Shown here: one piece after another, positions 38,623 to 46,809 of the stretch
Layout of the letters: each line of letters begins with the position of its first letter
How positions within the stretch are numbered: the stretch's first letter is position 1
Notes under the pieces: model-generated
What the model was told of the DNA's origin: nothing
Database searches by the model: none
Seen by the model: only the letters and a program-made list of their open reading frames with translations
Position numbers and translations under genes: made by a program
Assembly (NCBI GenBank): GCA_018901655.1
Contig: JAHIEG010000019.1
Location: forward strand, 1-47,909
Reading direction: 5' to 3'
Length of the DNA stretch: 47,909 bases
Origin: Nanobdellota archaeon
GTDB lineage: Archaea; Aenigmatarchaeota; Aenigmatarchaeia; Aenigmatarchaeales; Aenigmatarchaeaceae

Positions 38623-39543
38623 ATGCATAAATGGTTGATTAAAGAGAATGAAGCATCTGTTAATGGAAAGTATCCAGGAGCTAGAGAGATGGAAGAACAT
38701 ATTCGTAAAGGTATTATTATTCTTGATAAACCAAGAGGTCCAACTTCTCACATAGTTGATAAGCATATTAAAGATATTACTGGAATTGAAAAACTGTCTC
38801 ATGGAGGAACTCTTGATCCACCAGTGAGTGGCGTTCTTGTTATTCCTCTTTTAGAATCTACTAAACTTATGCCAATCTTATTATCATCTCGAAAAGAGTA
38901 TGTTGGAATTGCTTATCTACATAAACCAGCGAGTGAAGATAAAATACTTGATGCTTGTAATGAGCTTAAAGGGATAATTAAACAAACTCCACCAAAACGT
39001 TCTGCAGTAGCTAGACGTGAAAGAGAAAGAGAAATTTATGACCTAGAAGTTTTGGAGATCAAGGGTCAGTACGTATTAATTAGGGTTGTTTGTGAAGCAG
39101 GGACTTATATTAGACGTCTATGTGAACAGATTGGATGGAAACTAGATATGGGAGCTCACATGGTTGAACTACGAAGGACCAAGTCTAATGGTTTTACTGA
39201 AGACGACTGTGTAAATCTTCAAGACGTGTTTGATGCATTTGTTAGTGATGATGATAATATTATTCGTGAAATTGTTCAACCTCTTGAACTTATTGGAAAT
39301 GGTGCTCATTGTGTAGTTGTAGGTCAAGGTGCTATTCTTAATTTATGTAACGGTAGCCCACTTTATGTTGGTGGAGTTGTACGAGTTACATCTGATATTC
39401 AAATTGGTGATTATGTTCTAATGTATTCGGTTAGTGGTGAAATGATTGGGTTTGGTGTTGCTAAAATGACGAGTGAACAGATGATTTTAGAAAACAAAGG
39501 TGTAGCTGTTAAGACTGATAGGATTATTAAGATTGAACGATAG
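38623..39543 (+). CDS. cbf5: tRNA/rRNA pseudouridine synthase Cbf5/TruB
   Basis: ILDKPRGPTSHIVDKHI; KLSHGGTLDPPVSGVLVIPL; C-terminal PUA domain. Confidence 0.96.
   Translation: MHKWLIKENEASVNGKYPGAREMEEHIRKGIIILDKPRGPTSHIVDKHIKDITGIEKLSHGGTLDPPVSGVLVIPLLESTKLMPILLSSRKEYVGIAYLHKPASEDKILDACNELKGIIKQTPPKRSAVARREREREIYDLEVLEIKGQYVLIRVVCEAGTYIRRLCEQIGWKLDMGAHMVELRRTKSNGFTEDDCVNLQDVFDAFVSDDDNIIREIVQPLELIGNGAHCVVVGQGAILNLCNGSPLYVGGVVRVTSDIQIGDYVLMYSVSGEMIGFGVAKMTSEQMILENKGVAVKTDRIIKIER
39517..39540 (+). repeat. cbf5-3'-end repeat, copy A (native cbf5 terminus)
   Basis: gataggattattaagattgaacga encoding DRIIKIER. Confidence 0.6.
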
Positions 39544-39544
39544 G

Positions 39545-39680
39545 TTATTTTTCTAAATAAGTTATATTTTTTTCTGGGTTAAAGTATAAAGAAAGCTTAT
39601 TTTGTTTTAGAAAATCTATCCCAATTATAGGTGGAACTTGCTGAATTTCTGCTTTTTTCCGTTTCTTTTGACAATGTATA
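39545..39680 (-). pseudogene. Truncated retropepsin-like protein fragment abutting the cbf5 3' end
   Basis: Reverse-frame reading KKRKKAEIQQVPPIIGIDFLKQNKLSLYFNPEKNITYLEK-stop, no adequate start codon. Confidence 0.4.
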
Positions 39681-39808
39681 CCATAAGATTAATTAGAAAT
39701 CAGGAAATAAAAAGATTGAAATTACCCTATACGACAATAACATAACCGACAACCGACGATACGTTTAGTATAAATGTTTGAAATAATAAGTATTTTTGAG
39801 GTATAAAT

Positions 39809-40192
39809 ATGGGAAAGAAAGAACCTACTATAAATGAACAACTTGATGCACTTTTAAGTAAAATGAGGGAATCTAGTAGTTCATCTAATGATGCGTTAGA
39901 ATTTGATTCTAGACAACGAGCATATGTTCCGGGATCAGAGGTTTTAAGCGAATTTGATCCTAGACAAAATAGATATGTAGCAAAAAAAGATGTATTGGAA
40001 TTCGATTCTAGACAAAATAGATATGTTGAAAGGAAGAATGTACTCGAATTTGATTCCTTACAAAATAAATATGTCGGAAAAAAAGACGTATTAGAATTTG
40101 ATAATCGACAACAGTGCTTTGTAGCCAAAGAAGATGTATTGGTTGAATATGACATGAGACAAAAGAAATTTGTTAGAAGAGGAAGTGACTAA
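39809..40192 (+). CDS. Tandem-repeat protein (EFDSRQNRYV... repeats)
   Basis: Six approximately 16-17-aa repeats of LEFDxRQxxYVxxxDV. Confidence 0.7.
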   Translation: MGKKEPTINEQLDALLSKMRESSSSSNDALEFDSRQRAYVPGSEVLSEFDPRQNRYVAKKDVLEFDSRQNRYVERKNVLEFDSLQNKYVGKKDVLEFDNRQQCFVAKEDVLVEYDMRQKKFVRRGSD

Positions 40193-40209
40193 ATTAATGA
40201 GGTGAAATT

Positions 40210-40650
40210 ATGGGAAACGAAGAAATGATTGAAAGATTATTAAAAGGCGGGGAAAAATTACTAAAAGATTTCGAATGTATTGGTTGGGGGCCTGGTCCAT
40301 TTTATGAACACAACCAAGAAGTATTTGCTGCAGAAGATAAAGAAAAGCGTTTCAGAGAGAAATTCAAATCCCCAGATTTCCAAAAGATAGCATCAGATCG
40401 GGCAAATAATATGGAAAGAACAGCTGATTATCAATTTGCTACAAAACAAATTGGATTAGAAGAACATCAAAGAGAAATTGCAGGTGCTAAAAATACCAGA
40501 TATGTGAATTCTCCAGAATGGCTAGAACCACCTTTAGATGTAGCTTCTAATATTGAACATCAGGCAGATTCAGATTATTCGAACAGTAGAATTAATTTTG
40601 AAACATATCAGAGAGAACTAGCAAAATCTAGAAATATAAGACGAATATAA
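40210..40650 (+). CDS. Hypothetical protein with internal duplication
   Basis: NMERTADYQFATKQIGLEEHQREIAGAKNTRYV versus NIEHQADSDYSNSRINFETYQRELAKSRNIRRI. Confidence 0.6.
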   Translation: MGNEEMIERLLKGGEKLLKDFECIGWGPGPFYEHNQEVFAAEDKEKRFREKFKSPDFQKIASDRANNMERTADYQFATKQIGLEEHQREIAGAKNTRYVNSPEWLEPPLDVASNIEHQADSDYSNSRINFETYQRELAKSRNIRRI

Positions 40651-40722
40651 TTCCTTTCTTTTTTTAAATTTTTATTATCTTTCTACCGTTGGTTACAATT
40701 TTAACTAATCCATGTGTATTTA

Positions 40723-40827
40723 TTATCTCACACTCCTCATAGTATCCAGATTAACTATATCTATCACATCGCCAATCTCATTGTGGCATGCTTCTGTTAT
40801 GAATTCATCAAATAGTTTTGGCATCAT
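40723..40827 (-). CDS. 34-aa ORF coupled to the MNT gene, possibly a truncated partner
   Basis: MMPKLFDEFITEACHNEIGDVIDIVNLDTMRSVR; start overlaps the upstream stop codon. Confidence 0.35.
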   Translation of the reverse strand: MMPKLFDEFITEACHNEIGDVIDIVNLDTMRSVR

Positions 40828-41372
40828 AATTCAATTCCTCCTTCAAGCACTATTCCATTGCACAGATTTTCTTTTAGTTCTTTATGCACTCCATTCCACG
40901 ATTCAAAAAATTCAATGTTTATTTTTCTTTGAACTGTCTTTTCAAACTCAGTAAGATTAGCTTTCTTTTCCTTTCTTCCGACTACACCAATGTCTATATC
41001 TGAATTGAAAGCATCTTCACCTTTTGAATAACTTCCAAATAATATTATTGTTGATCCAGCAAATTCTTTGTCTAAAAAATCAGCTAATCCTGTTTCATAT
41101 ATTTGTTTTAAATTATCTACTCTTTTTAGTTGAATAACTTTGTGATTATTTCTGTTAAGTTCGATAGACCATCTTTTTGATTCTTTATCTTGTTTGGTTA
41201 GAATTAAATCTTTCTTTTTCAGCTCAGGGAGTGCTTTCATCACTGCTGGTTGTGATACATTAAGTTCTTTTGATATTTGTCTTTGATTTAATACTGTTCC
41301 TACTTTTATGAATAGTAGTCTTAAAATATCTTGCTGAAGGTTTGTTAACTTTAGTTTATATGTATTAACCAT
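40824..41372 (-). CDS. HTH plus minimal nucleotidyltransferase (MNT) protein
   Basis: N-terminal wHTH; IILFGSYSKGEDAFNSDIDIGVV nucleotidyltransferase motif. Confidence 0.88.
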   Translation of the reverse strand: MVNTYKLKLTNLQQDILRLLFIKVGTVLNQRQISKELNVSQPAVMKALPELKKKDLILTKQDKESKRWSIELNRNNHKVIQLKRVDNLKQIYETGLADFLDKEFAGSTIILFGSYSKGEDAFNSDIDIGVVGRKEKKANLTEFEKTVQRKINIEFFESWNGVHKELKENLCNGIVLEGGIEL

Positions 41373-41486
41373 AGTTTATGTATGTTAACTTTAGTTTATA
41401 AGTATATGTTTATTATTTGTTGAATTCTACTGTAAAGACATTACTGTTAAAATCGATCTGATTTTAAAAATTGAAACATAAATTTT

Positions 41487-41819
41487 TTATTTATATCCAA
41501 ATCGTCTTTCATAATTTTTATGATTAAACCATTCTAAAATAACAGAAACAATTAAAATCTCATTTCTTTTTATTGTATATATTAATCGCCATCCATTTGG
41601 TAAGTCGTATTTCCAGAGATTTTGAGCATTGTATTTTTTGACATAGAGTTTTGGCATTAGTTTTTTAGATATGTGCAAACCTGTAAATGGATCCTTTTCT
41701 AGTTCATTAATTGCTCGATAGATAAAGTCATAAAGTTTTTTGTCTTCATTCTTAGATTGTTTAAGATGTTCAAACGCCTTTTTGATTTTTAAATCTGCAA
41801 ATTTTACAACCGATTTCAT
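41487..41819 (-). CDS. RelE/ParE-superfamily toxin-like protein
   Basis: KKAFEHLKQ...LWKYDLPNGWRLIYTIKRNEILIVSVILEWFNHKNYERRFGY. Confidence 0.7.
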   Translation of the reverse strand: MKSVVKFADLKIKKAFEHLKQSKNEDKKLYDFIYRAINELEKDPFTGLHISKKLMPKLYVKKYNAQNLWKYDLPNGWRLIYTIKRNEILIVSVILEWFNHKNYERRFGYK

Positions 41820-41837
41820 ATTTATCCAATCTCATTA

Positions 41838-42269
41838 TCATTTAATAGTTAATTCTGGTCTAGACATTAATTTTTTTACTCCTTCAGGATCCCATATCCA
41901 AATAATGTGTCCACCCTTGATTACTATTTTTCCACTTTCTTCTAAATAATCTAAGATTACATTAAATGTTTGATACATTACTTCTTTTGGAAGAGCTTGT
42001 AGTAGTTGTCTTTTTGATGGATATTCTTTTGCTTCTCTTATTGTTTTTTCTACCATCAAAACTGTGTCTAGTCTTGGATAATGCAGAATTGCTTTAGCGG
42101 TTCCTTTTTCTACCCTACCGTGACATTTAGAACATAATGTTATGAGATTATCTAAATTATTATTTTTCTCTTTTTTATGATGTATTTCTAAAGCACCAAT
42201 ACTTCCACAAAGTGCACACTGGTTATTATCTCTTTTAAGAACCATTTTTTGTATATTTTTCCAATTCAT
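41838..42269 (-). CDS. HNH endonuclease-like protein
   Basis: CALCGSIGALEIHHKKEKNNNLDNLITLCSKCHGRV. Confidence 0.88.
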   Translation of the reverse strand: MNWKNIQKMVLKRDNNQCALCGSIGALEIHHKKEKNNNLDNLITLCSKCHGRVEKGTAKAILHYPRLDTVLMVEKTIREAKEYPSKRQLLQALPKEVMYQTFNVILDYLEESGKIVIKGGHIIWIWDPEGVKKLMSRPELTIK

Positions 42270-42404
42270 TTTATAGCGCCTATTAAATTATATAATTTAT
42301 ATAAGCTTATCAATAGTATATAAGTTTATCTGTATTATCCATATTATTAATTAGAATTAGTTTAGTATAAACCTTGTTTACCCCTTACTGTTAAACAGAT
42401 AGAA

Positions 42405-42686
42405 TCATTTCTTTCCAATCCTTTTTTCTCTCTTCTTTCTATTACATTTTAAACATAATATTTCACAATTAGCCAGTGTGTTGATTGAAGTTTTACCAAC
42501 TTTATGATGAACAGTATAATATTTTTTTGTTATATCGAACTTCGTAAATTTGGTTTTACAAACTAGACATTTGTGTTTTTGTTTATCAAATGCTTTTGAT
42601 ATAATAGTAGTTGAAAATCCTTTTCTCTTTCTTGCTTCTTTTCCGAATATCTTCTCTACAAATGGTTTAGCTTGTGTTATCATCAT
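42405..42686 (-). CDS. Small HNH endonuclease-like protein
   Basis: CLVCKTKFTKFDITKKYYTVHHKVGKTSINTLANCEILCLKCNRKK. Confidence 0.8.
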   Translation of the reverse strand: MMITQAKPFVEKIFGKEARKRKGFSTTIISKAFDKQKHKCLVCKTKFTKFDITKKYYTVHHKVGKTSINTLANCEILCLKCNRKKREKRIGKK

Positions 42687-42763
42687 TAGTACTAATTAAA
42701 ATTTAATCAATAAAAATATACAACTTAGATGGGTAAATTAAAACCATATGCATATGATATAAC

Positions 42764-43048
42764 TTATAGCACATAGAATTTTTCAATCTTCTCTTTAATT
42801 TCATCTATTTTCTTAAGATTTAACTGCCAAACATGTTCTTTACCATGTGGAAATTTAACTAGTAATCCTTTTCTATAAAGATTTTTAGCAACATCCATTA
42901 TATCTTTCCTTAAATGAGACGGAAACCCTTTTGGAAGATCAGATTCATAAATATGTCTCTTAACACCAGCTCTCATCATAAACATTTTATGTAATAAAGC
43001 AACTTCTAACTCTTCATCTGAAACATCTTTTTTCTTTATATCAACCAT
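42764..43048 (-). CDS. Hypothetical protein, possible wHTH
   Basis: 94 aa ORF; SHLRKDIMDVAKNLYRKGLLVKFPHGKEHVWQLN. Confidence 0.6.
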   Translation of the reverse strand: MVDIKKKDVSDEELEVALLHKMFMMRAGVKRHIYESDLPKGFPSHLRKDIMDVAKNLYRKGLLVKFPHGKEHVWQLNLKKIDEIKEKIEKFYVL

Positions 43049-43154
43049 GCTTATAATTAGTAGAACTTCTATTTATTTGTATTGTATAATAAATATACAA
43101 CTAATACATAATCTTTATATATTAGTAAATCTATAAAATCTATTATAAGATCAT

Positions 43155-43168
43155 GGATTATATAATCC
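43155..43168. promoter_or_regulatory. Perfect palindrome GGATTATATAATCC, putative operator
   Basis: 14-bp perfect dyad just upstream of the wHTH gene start. Confidence 0.45.
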
Positions 43169-43183
43169 AAAATTGTGATAAAT

Positions 43184-43507
43184 ATGAAAGCAGAATCAGT
43201 ATTTTTAGAAACATTTGGCGAAAGCCCATACATAAAGGTATTAGACTTTTTCTTAACTTATCCAAGTTTTGACTATTCAAAAACACAGGTAGCAGATGAG
43301 ATAGGAATATCAAGAATAACAATAGATAAAATATGGAACGACCTTATCAAAAAGGATATAATAGTTAAGAACAGAACAATGGGAAGAGCAGAATTGTATA
43401 AATTAAATGTAGCAAGCCCAAAAGTAAAAATATTAATGAAAATAGGATTGGAGTTAGCTAGTGCCTATTTAAAATCTGATGAAAAATTAATCACTGTTAC
43501 AGCCTAA
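43184..43507 (+). CDS. Winged-helix DNA-binding protein
   Basis: PSFDYSKTQVADEIGISRITIDKIWNDLIKKDIIVKNRTMGRAELYKLN. Confidence 0.75.
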   Translation: MKAESVFLETFGESPYIKVLDFFLTYPSFDYSKTQVADEIGISRITIDKIWNDLIKKDIIVKNRTMGRAELYKLNVASPKVKILMKIGLELASAYLKSDEKLITVTA

Positions 43508-43879
43508 TTAAAATATCATAAAAGTAAATAGGAGATGGCAAAGGGTGGTTGAGAGATATGCAAAAATTTGATTAGAAAGAGTCCTGCTGCATAATTACAG
43601 TTATTCTTGTTAGTGGAGACCTTAATAGCATATCTGCGCAGCGATTAATTATTAAGACTGACTATTATTTAATTGGTTTATATATTTAGAACTCGTGTGT
43701 ATAGCAAGGTCGAGTGGCATTCTGATACCTTTTGGTGTTTGGGTGTCACATTATTATTCTAATTAAAAACTTAGTTACTCTTGGTAGTGCTTTTGTTAAA
43801 TTTAGTTCAACTACTGGTGTTAGAAAGGTTCAGATTAGGGAATATAGTGAAAGGTTGGAAAATAAATATAGTTAATACT

Positions 43880-43903
43880 GATAGGATTTTAAAGGTTGAG
43901 AGG
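43880..43903 (+). repeat. cbf5-3'-end repeat, copy B
   Basis: gataggattttaaaggttgagagg encoding DRILKVER. Confidence 0.55.
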
Positions 43904-43914
43904 TGACTATTAGT

Positions 43915-44184
43915 ATGGTATTAATAGTAGATAAAAAAGAGTTTATTAAAAATATAATTAAAGTAGTGATAAAGTCGATTATTTCTACATTTCTTGTAGT
44001 AGAAATTTTAGAAAGGTTTGCTGGTATTATTATTAATACATATTCACAATTATTGATTATAGTTATATTTACTTTAGCTATATTTTGGTTTAGTTTTATC
44101 GATTGGCTTGATAATAAAATAAATGAACATGATGCGATAAAAGAGGACATTATAAAAATAAAGAAGAAGTTAAAAATGAGGTGA
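43915..44184 (+). CDS. Small two-TM protein upstream of the SIR2-like gene
   Basis: Two hydrophobic helices followed by a charged C-terminal tail; ATG internal to the supplied ORF. Confidence 0.6.
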   Translation: MVLIVDKKEFIKNIIKVVIKSIISTFLVVEILERFAGIIINTYSQLLIIVIFTLAIFWFSFIDWLDNKINEHDAIKEDIIKIKKKLKMR

Positions 44185-44189
44185 AATGA

Positions 44190-44291
44190 ATGAAAGGAAA
44201 CCTGATAAAAACTGGTGCCGAAATTATTGGATTCATTATACTAATATATGTAGCAATAATTTTAATAAAGGCCTTTGCTGGAGCAGCTTAA
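44190..44291 (+). CDS. 33-aa single-TM peptide (absent from the supplied ORF track)
   Basis: Own translation: MKGNLIKTGAEIIGFIILIYVAIILIKAFAGAA. Confidence 0.5.
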   Translation: MKGNLIKTGAEIIGFIILIYVAIILIKAFAGAA

Positions 44292-44329
44292 ATTTAAATA
44301 AAACATATAGTATAAAATGATTGATAAAC

Positions 44330-45316
44330 ATGGTTAAAGCATTTCTAATAGGAGCAGGTGCAACAAGGGCACAATATTTTAGAGAGTCTCATAGAGCACC
44401 ACTGAGTGTTGATTTTTTTGAATTATTAGCAATGCGCAATAGACAATTATTTCGAGATATAGAAAAAGCAATAAGGCCCTACATAAACGAAACATTACAA
44501 GATTCAAATATTGAAGAAGTAATGACACTATCTCAAAAATTTCCTCAATCAACCAATACTTCATTTCAGGAATCATTGTATCAGGCCATATATGAACTAT
44601 TAGCCGAACCCACCGAAAGTAATGAATCCGATATAAATCGATACATTAGAGGGAATATTGGAAGAGGACCAACAAATTTTAAAATATTGTTGAACGATCC
44701 CCGATTGAAAGAAAAAGATTTTTTTATGACATTAAATTATGACCTATACCTTGATAGAGAAGTTCTCACAATTCAAGGAAGCATTGATTATGGTATAGAC
44801 ATTAGGATAATCAATAAAGATGATATGATTAATCGAAATTATGAGATACGGTTTCCACGAGAATCCATTTTTTCAATATATCATTTACATGGCTCGTTAA
44901 ATTGGGAGTTATTAACAAACGGAACTATTCATATTAAAAAAGGACCTGTTCAACCACGTCATACGAGAATAGGATCAAATATATGTTTAATTCCACCAGG
45001 AATAAAAGAATTGACACCAGTTTTACAATCTATTTGGAAAATAGCAGAACAAAGATTACTATTAGCCGATGAGCTAATTATTATAGGATGTAGCTTAAAT
45101 CCTGAAGATAAACAACTTATCGAACTTATAAAAAAGTTTGTTAAAAAGCACGGTGCCAATAGTGTTAAAATAATATACAAATCAGAAAATACAGATTCTA
45201 AGTTACTTGATAATTATTGTGATATCGTTGGTAAGGGATTTAAAAATTATCCTTATGGGTTTGATATAAATGGTCCGGGTGATAAACCGGGAGCAATTGA
45301 ATTCATTTTTAGTTAA
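44330..45316 (+). CDS. SIR2-like domain protein
   Basis: FLIGAGATR, FFMTLNYDLYLDR, IYHLHGSLNWELL, ICLIPPG, LADELIIIGCSLNPEDKQ. Confidence 0.85.
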   Translation: MVKAFLIGAGATRAQYFRESHRAPLSVDFFELLAMRNRQLFRDIEKAIRPYINETLQDSNIEEVMTLSQKFPQSTNTSFQESLYQAIYELLAEPTESNESDINRYIRGNIGRGPTNFKILLNDPRLKEKDFFMTLNYDLYLDREVLTIQGSIDYGIDIRIINKDDMINRNYEIRFPRESIFSIYHLHGSLNWELLTNGTIHIKKGPVQPRHTRIGSNICLIPPGIKELTPVLQSIWKIAEQRLLLADELIIIGCSLNPEDKQLIELIKKFVKKHGANSVKIIYKSENTDSKLLDNYCDIVGKGFKNYPYGFDINGPGDKPGAIEFIFS

Positions 45317-45361
45317 AATTTTAACGGCAGTTCATATTCTTTACAGCGCGCGTGTAAAACT

Positions 45362-45385
45362 GATAAGATTTTAAAGGTTGAAAAG
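45362..45385 (+). repeat. cbf5-3'-end repeat, copy C
   Basis: gataagattttaaaggttgaaaag encoding DKILKVEK, preceded by GTAAAACT (VKT). Confidence 0.55.
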
Positions 45386-45387
45386 GT

Positions 45388-45786
45388 TTAAAATTTAAAT
45401 TTAATTGGTTGTTTCTTTATAACATTCCCAAACATATCTCTTTTCATTACCTTTCTTTTTGTTTTCTTTTTAACTGTCTTCTTTGGTTTCTTTATTAATC
45501 TTGTTTTTCTTACCCCTGTCATCATATTAGTTCCAATATATTTTCGTCTTTTTTTAGTATGTCTAACAGCATGATGGTTTGGACAAAGTAGTTCAATATT
45601 TGATGCTCTATCGTTTGAGCTATTCATGTCTTTATGATGGTTATGTAAATTTACTCTTTGATTACAGCCTCTATATTGACACTTGCTTCCTGCTTTCCTT
45701 TTCACAGCTTTCTTCTTTTTTGCTGATAGGGGTTTTCTTCCTGAAGACCTTAATCCTAATATATTTGTCCTTACCATCATAATCAA
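45388..45786 (-). CDS. HNH endonuclease-like basic protein
   Basis: CQYRGCNQRVNLHNHHKDMNSSNDRASNIELLCPNHHAVRHT. Confidence 0.82.
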   Translation of the reverse strand: MIMMVRTNILGLRSSGRKPLSAKKKKAVKRKAGSKCQYRGCNQRVNLHNHHKDMNSSNDRASNIELLCPNHHAVRHTKKRRKYIGTNMMTGVRKTRLIKKPKKTVKKKTKRKVMKRDMFGNVIKKQPIKFKF

Positions 45787-46001
45787 CTCGTTAATATGAA
45801 ACCAATTATCATTAAAATAATGATTATAATAAGTCCATATAATAGCCCTTTCTTCTCATTCTTGGCTTCTTTCTTCTTTTCTTTTTTACTCATTTTATTA
45901 ATCTTTGCTTGATATTTTCTCATATACCAAATACCAAGAACAAGAGCGATTAATGTTACCCCAACTTCTAAAATTATTTGAACATTTTCTTGTGATACCA
46001 T
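45783..46001 (-). CDS. Small two-TM protein with a KKEKKKEAKNEKK linker
   Basis: 72 aa ORF; overlaps the start of the HNH gene. Confidence 0.6.
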   Translation of the reverse strand: MVSQENVQIILEVGVTLIALVLGIWYMRKYQAKINKMSKKEKKKEAKNEKKGLLYGLIIIIILMIIGFILTS

Positions 46002-46077
46002 AATAATAATTGAATAAGGGGATATAAAAATATACCACAGAGATAGAATTATAAATCATATTTACTAATTGATTTGT

Positions 46078-46809
46078 ATGCCAAACTGTGATAAGTGTAA
46101 AAAGAAAATAGGTTTAACACAATATTCTGTATTAGGCGGTGGATTGTGTAAGACATGTAAAATTAAGGAAGACAAAAAAAGCGGGCGAAAGGCAGAACCA
46201 CTTATAAAATGTAAAACATGTAAAAAGAAAATTGGGGCTATGCGATATTCTATGTATAGTGGTTTATGTCCAGTTTGTTTCGATAAACAAGAACACAAAA
46301 ATAAGGCAGAAGATATTTTCATAAAAAATTGTGGGGAAGACTTTGGAGATGACAATACTCTGTTTCGTAAATGGAATGATGATGAATATGCTATATTTGG
46401 TAGTGGCTCTCTGTTTTCAAAAGAGGAAATAGTTGGTATGATTAATAAACACAAATTAGATATTAATAAAGCGGTAGCAGAACTTAATAAAATTGGTGAA
46501 AAGAGAGCCGAAGAAAATTGTATTGAGCATGAAGCAATAAAAATAAGAAAAAGAGCAGAGAGATTAAGAATAAGACAAGAAGCAGAAAAAAGAGTATTTG
46601 GTAAAACAAACATCAAGAGTAGAACAGCATTTTCTAAAAATGATAAGAGTGCTATTTTTGAGAAATTTCATAATGAGTGTGCCATATGTGGTGCTTCTGA
46701 AGGGCTTCATATTCATCATAAAGATAAGGATCCTTCTAATAGCAATATAAATAATTTGATAGTTCTATGTGGCGTATGCCATAAGAAAGTTCATATGAAG
46801 GTAAGATAG
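46078..46809 (+). CDS. Zinc-ribbon plus HNH endonuclease-like protein
   Basis: CDKCKKKIG and CKTCKKKIG ribbons; CAICGASEGLHIHHKDKDPSNSNINNLIVLCGVCHKKVH. Confidence 0.82.
   Translation: MPNCDKCKKKIGLTQYSVLGGGLCKTCKIKEDKKSGRKAEPLIKCKTCKKKIGAMRYSMYSGLCPVCFDKQEHKNKAEDIFIKNCGEDFGDDNTLFRKWNDDEYAIFGSGSLFSKEEIVGMINKHKLDINKAVAELNKIGEKRAEENCIEHEAIKIRKRAERLRIRQEAEKRVFGKTNIKSRTAFSKNDKSAIFEKFHNECAICGASEGLHIHHKDKDPSNSNINNLIVLCGVCHKKVHMKVR

Noticed and set aside
39600-39680. ATP-cone-like start MVYIVKRNGKKQKFS on the reverse strand
   Set aside because: Terminates after 19 codons and overlaps the retropepsin-like frame; too short to support.
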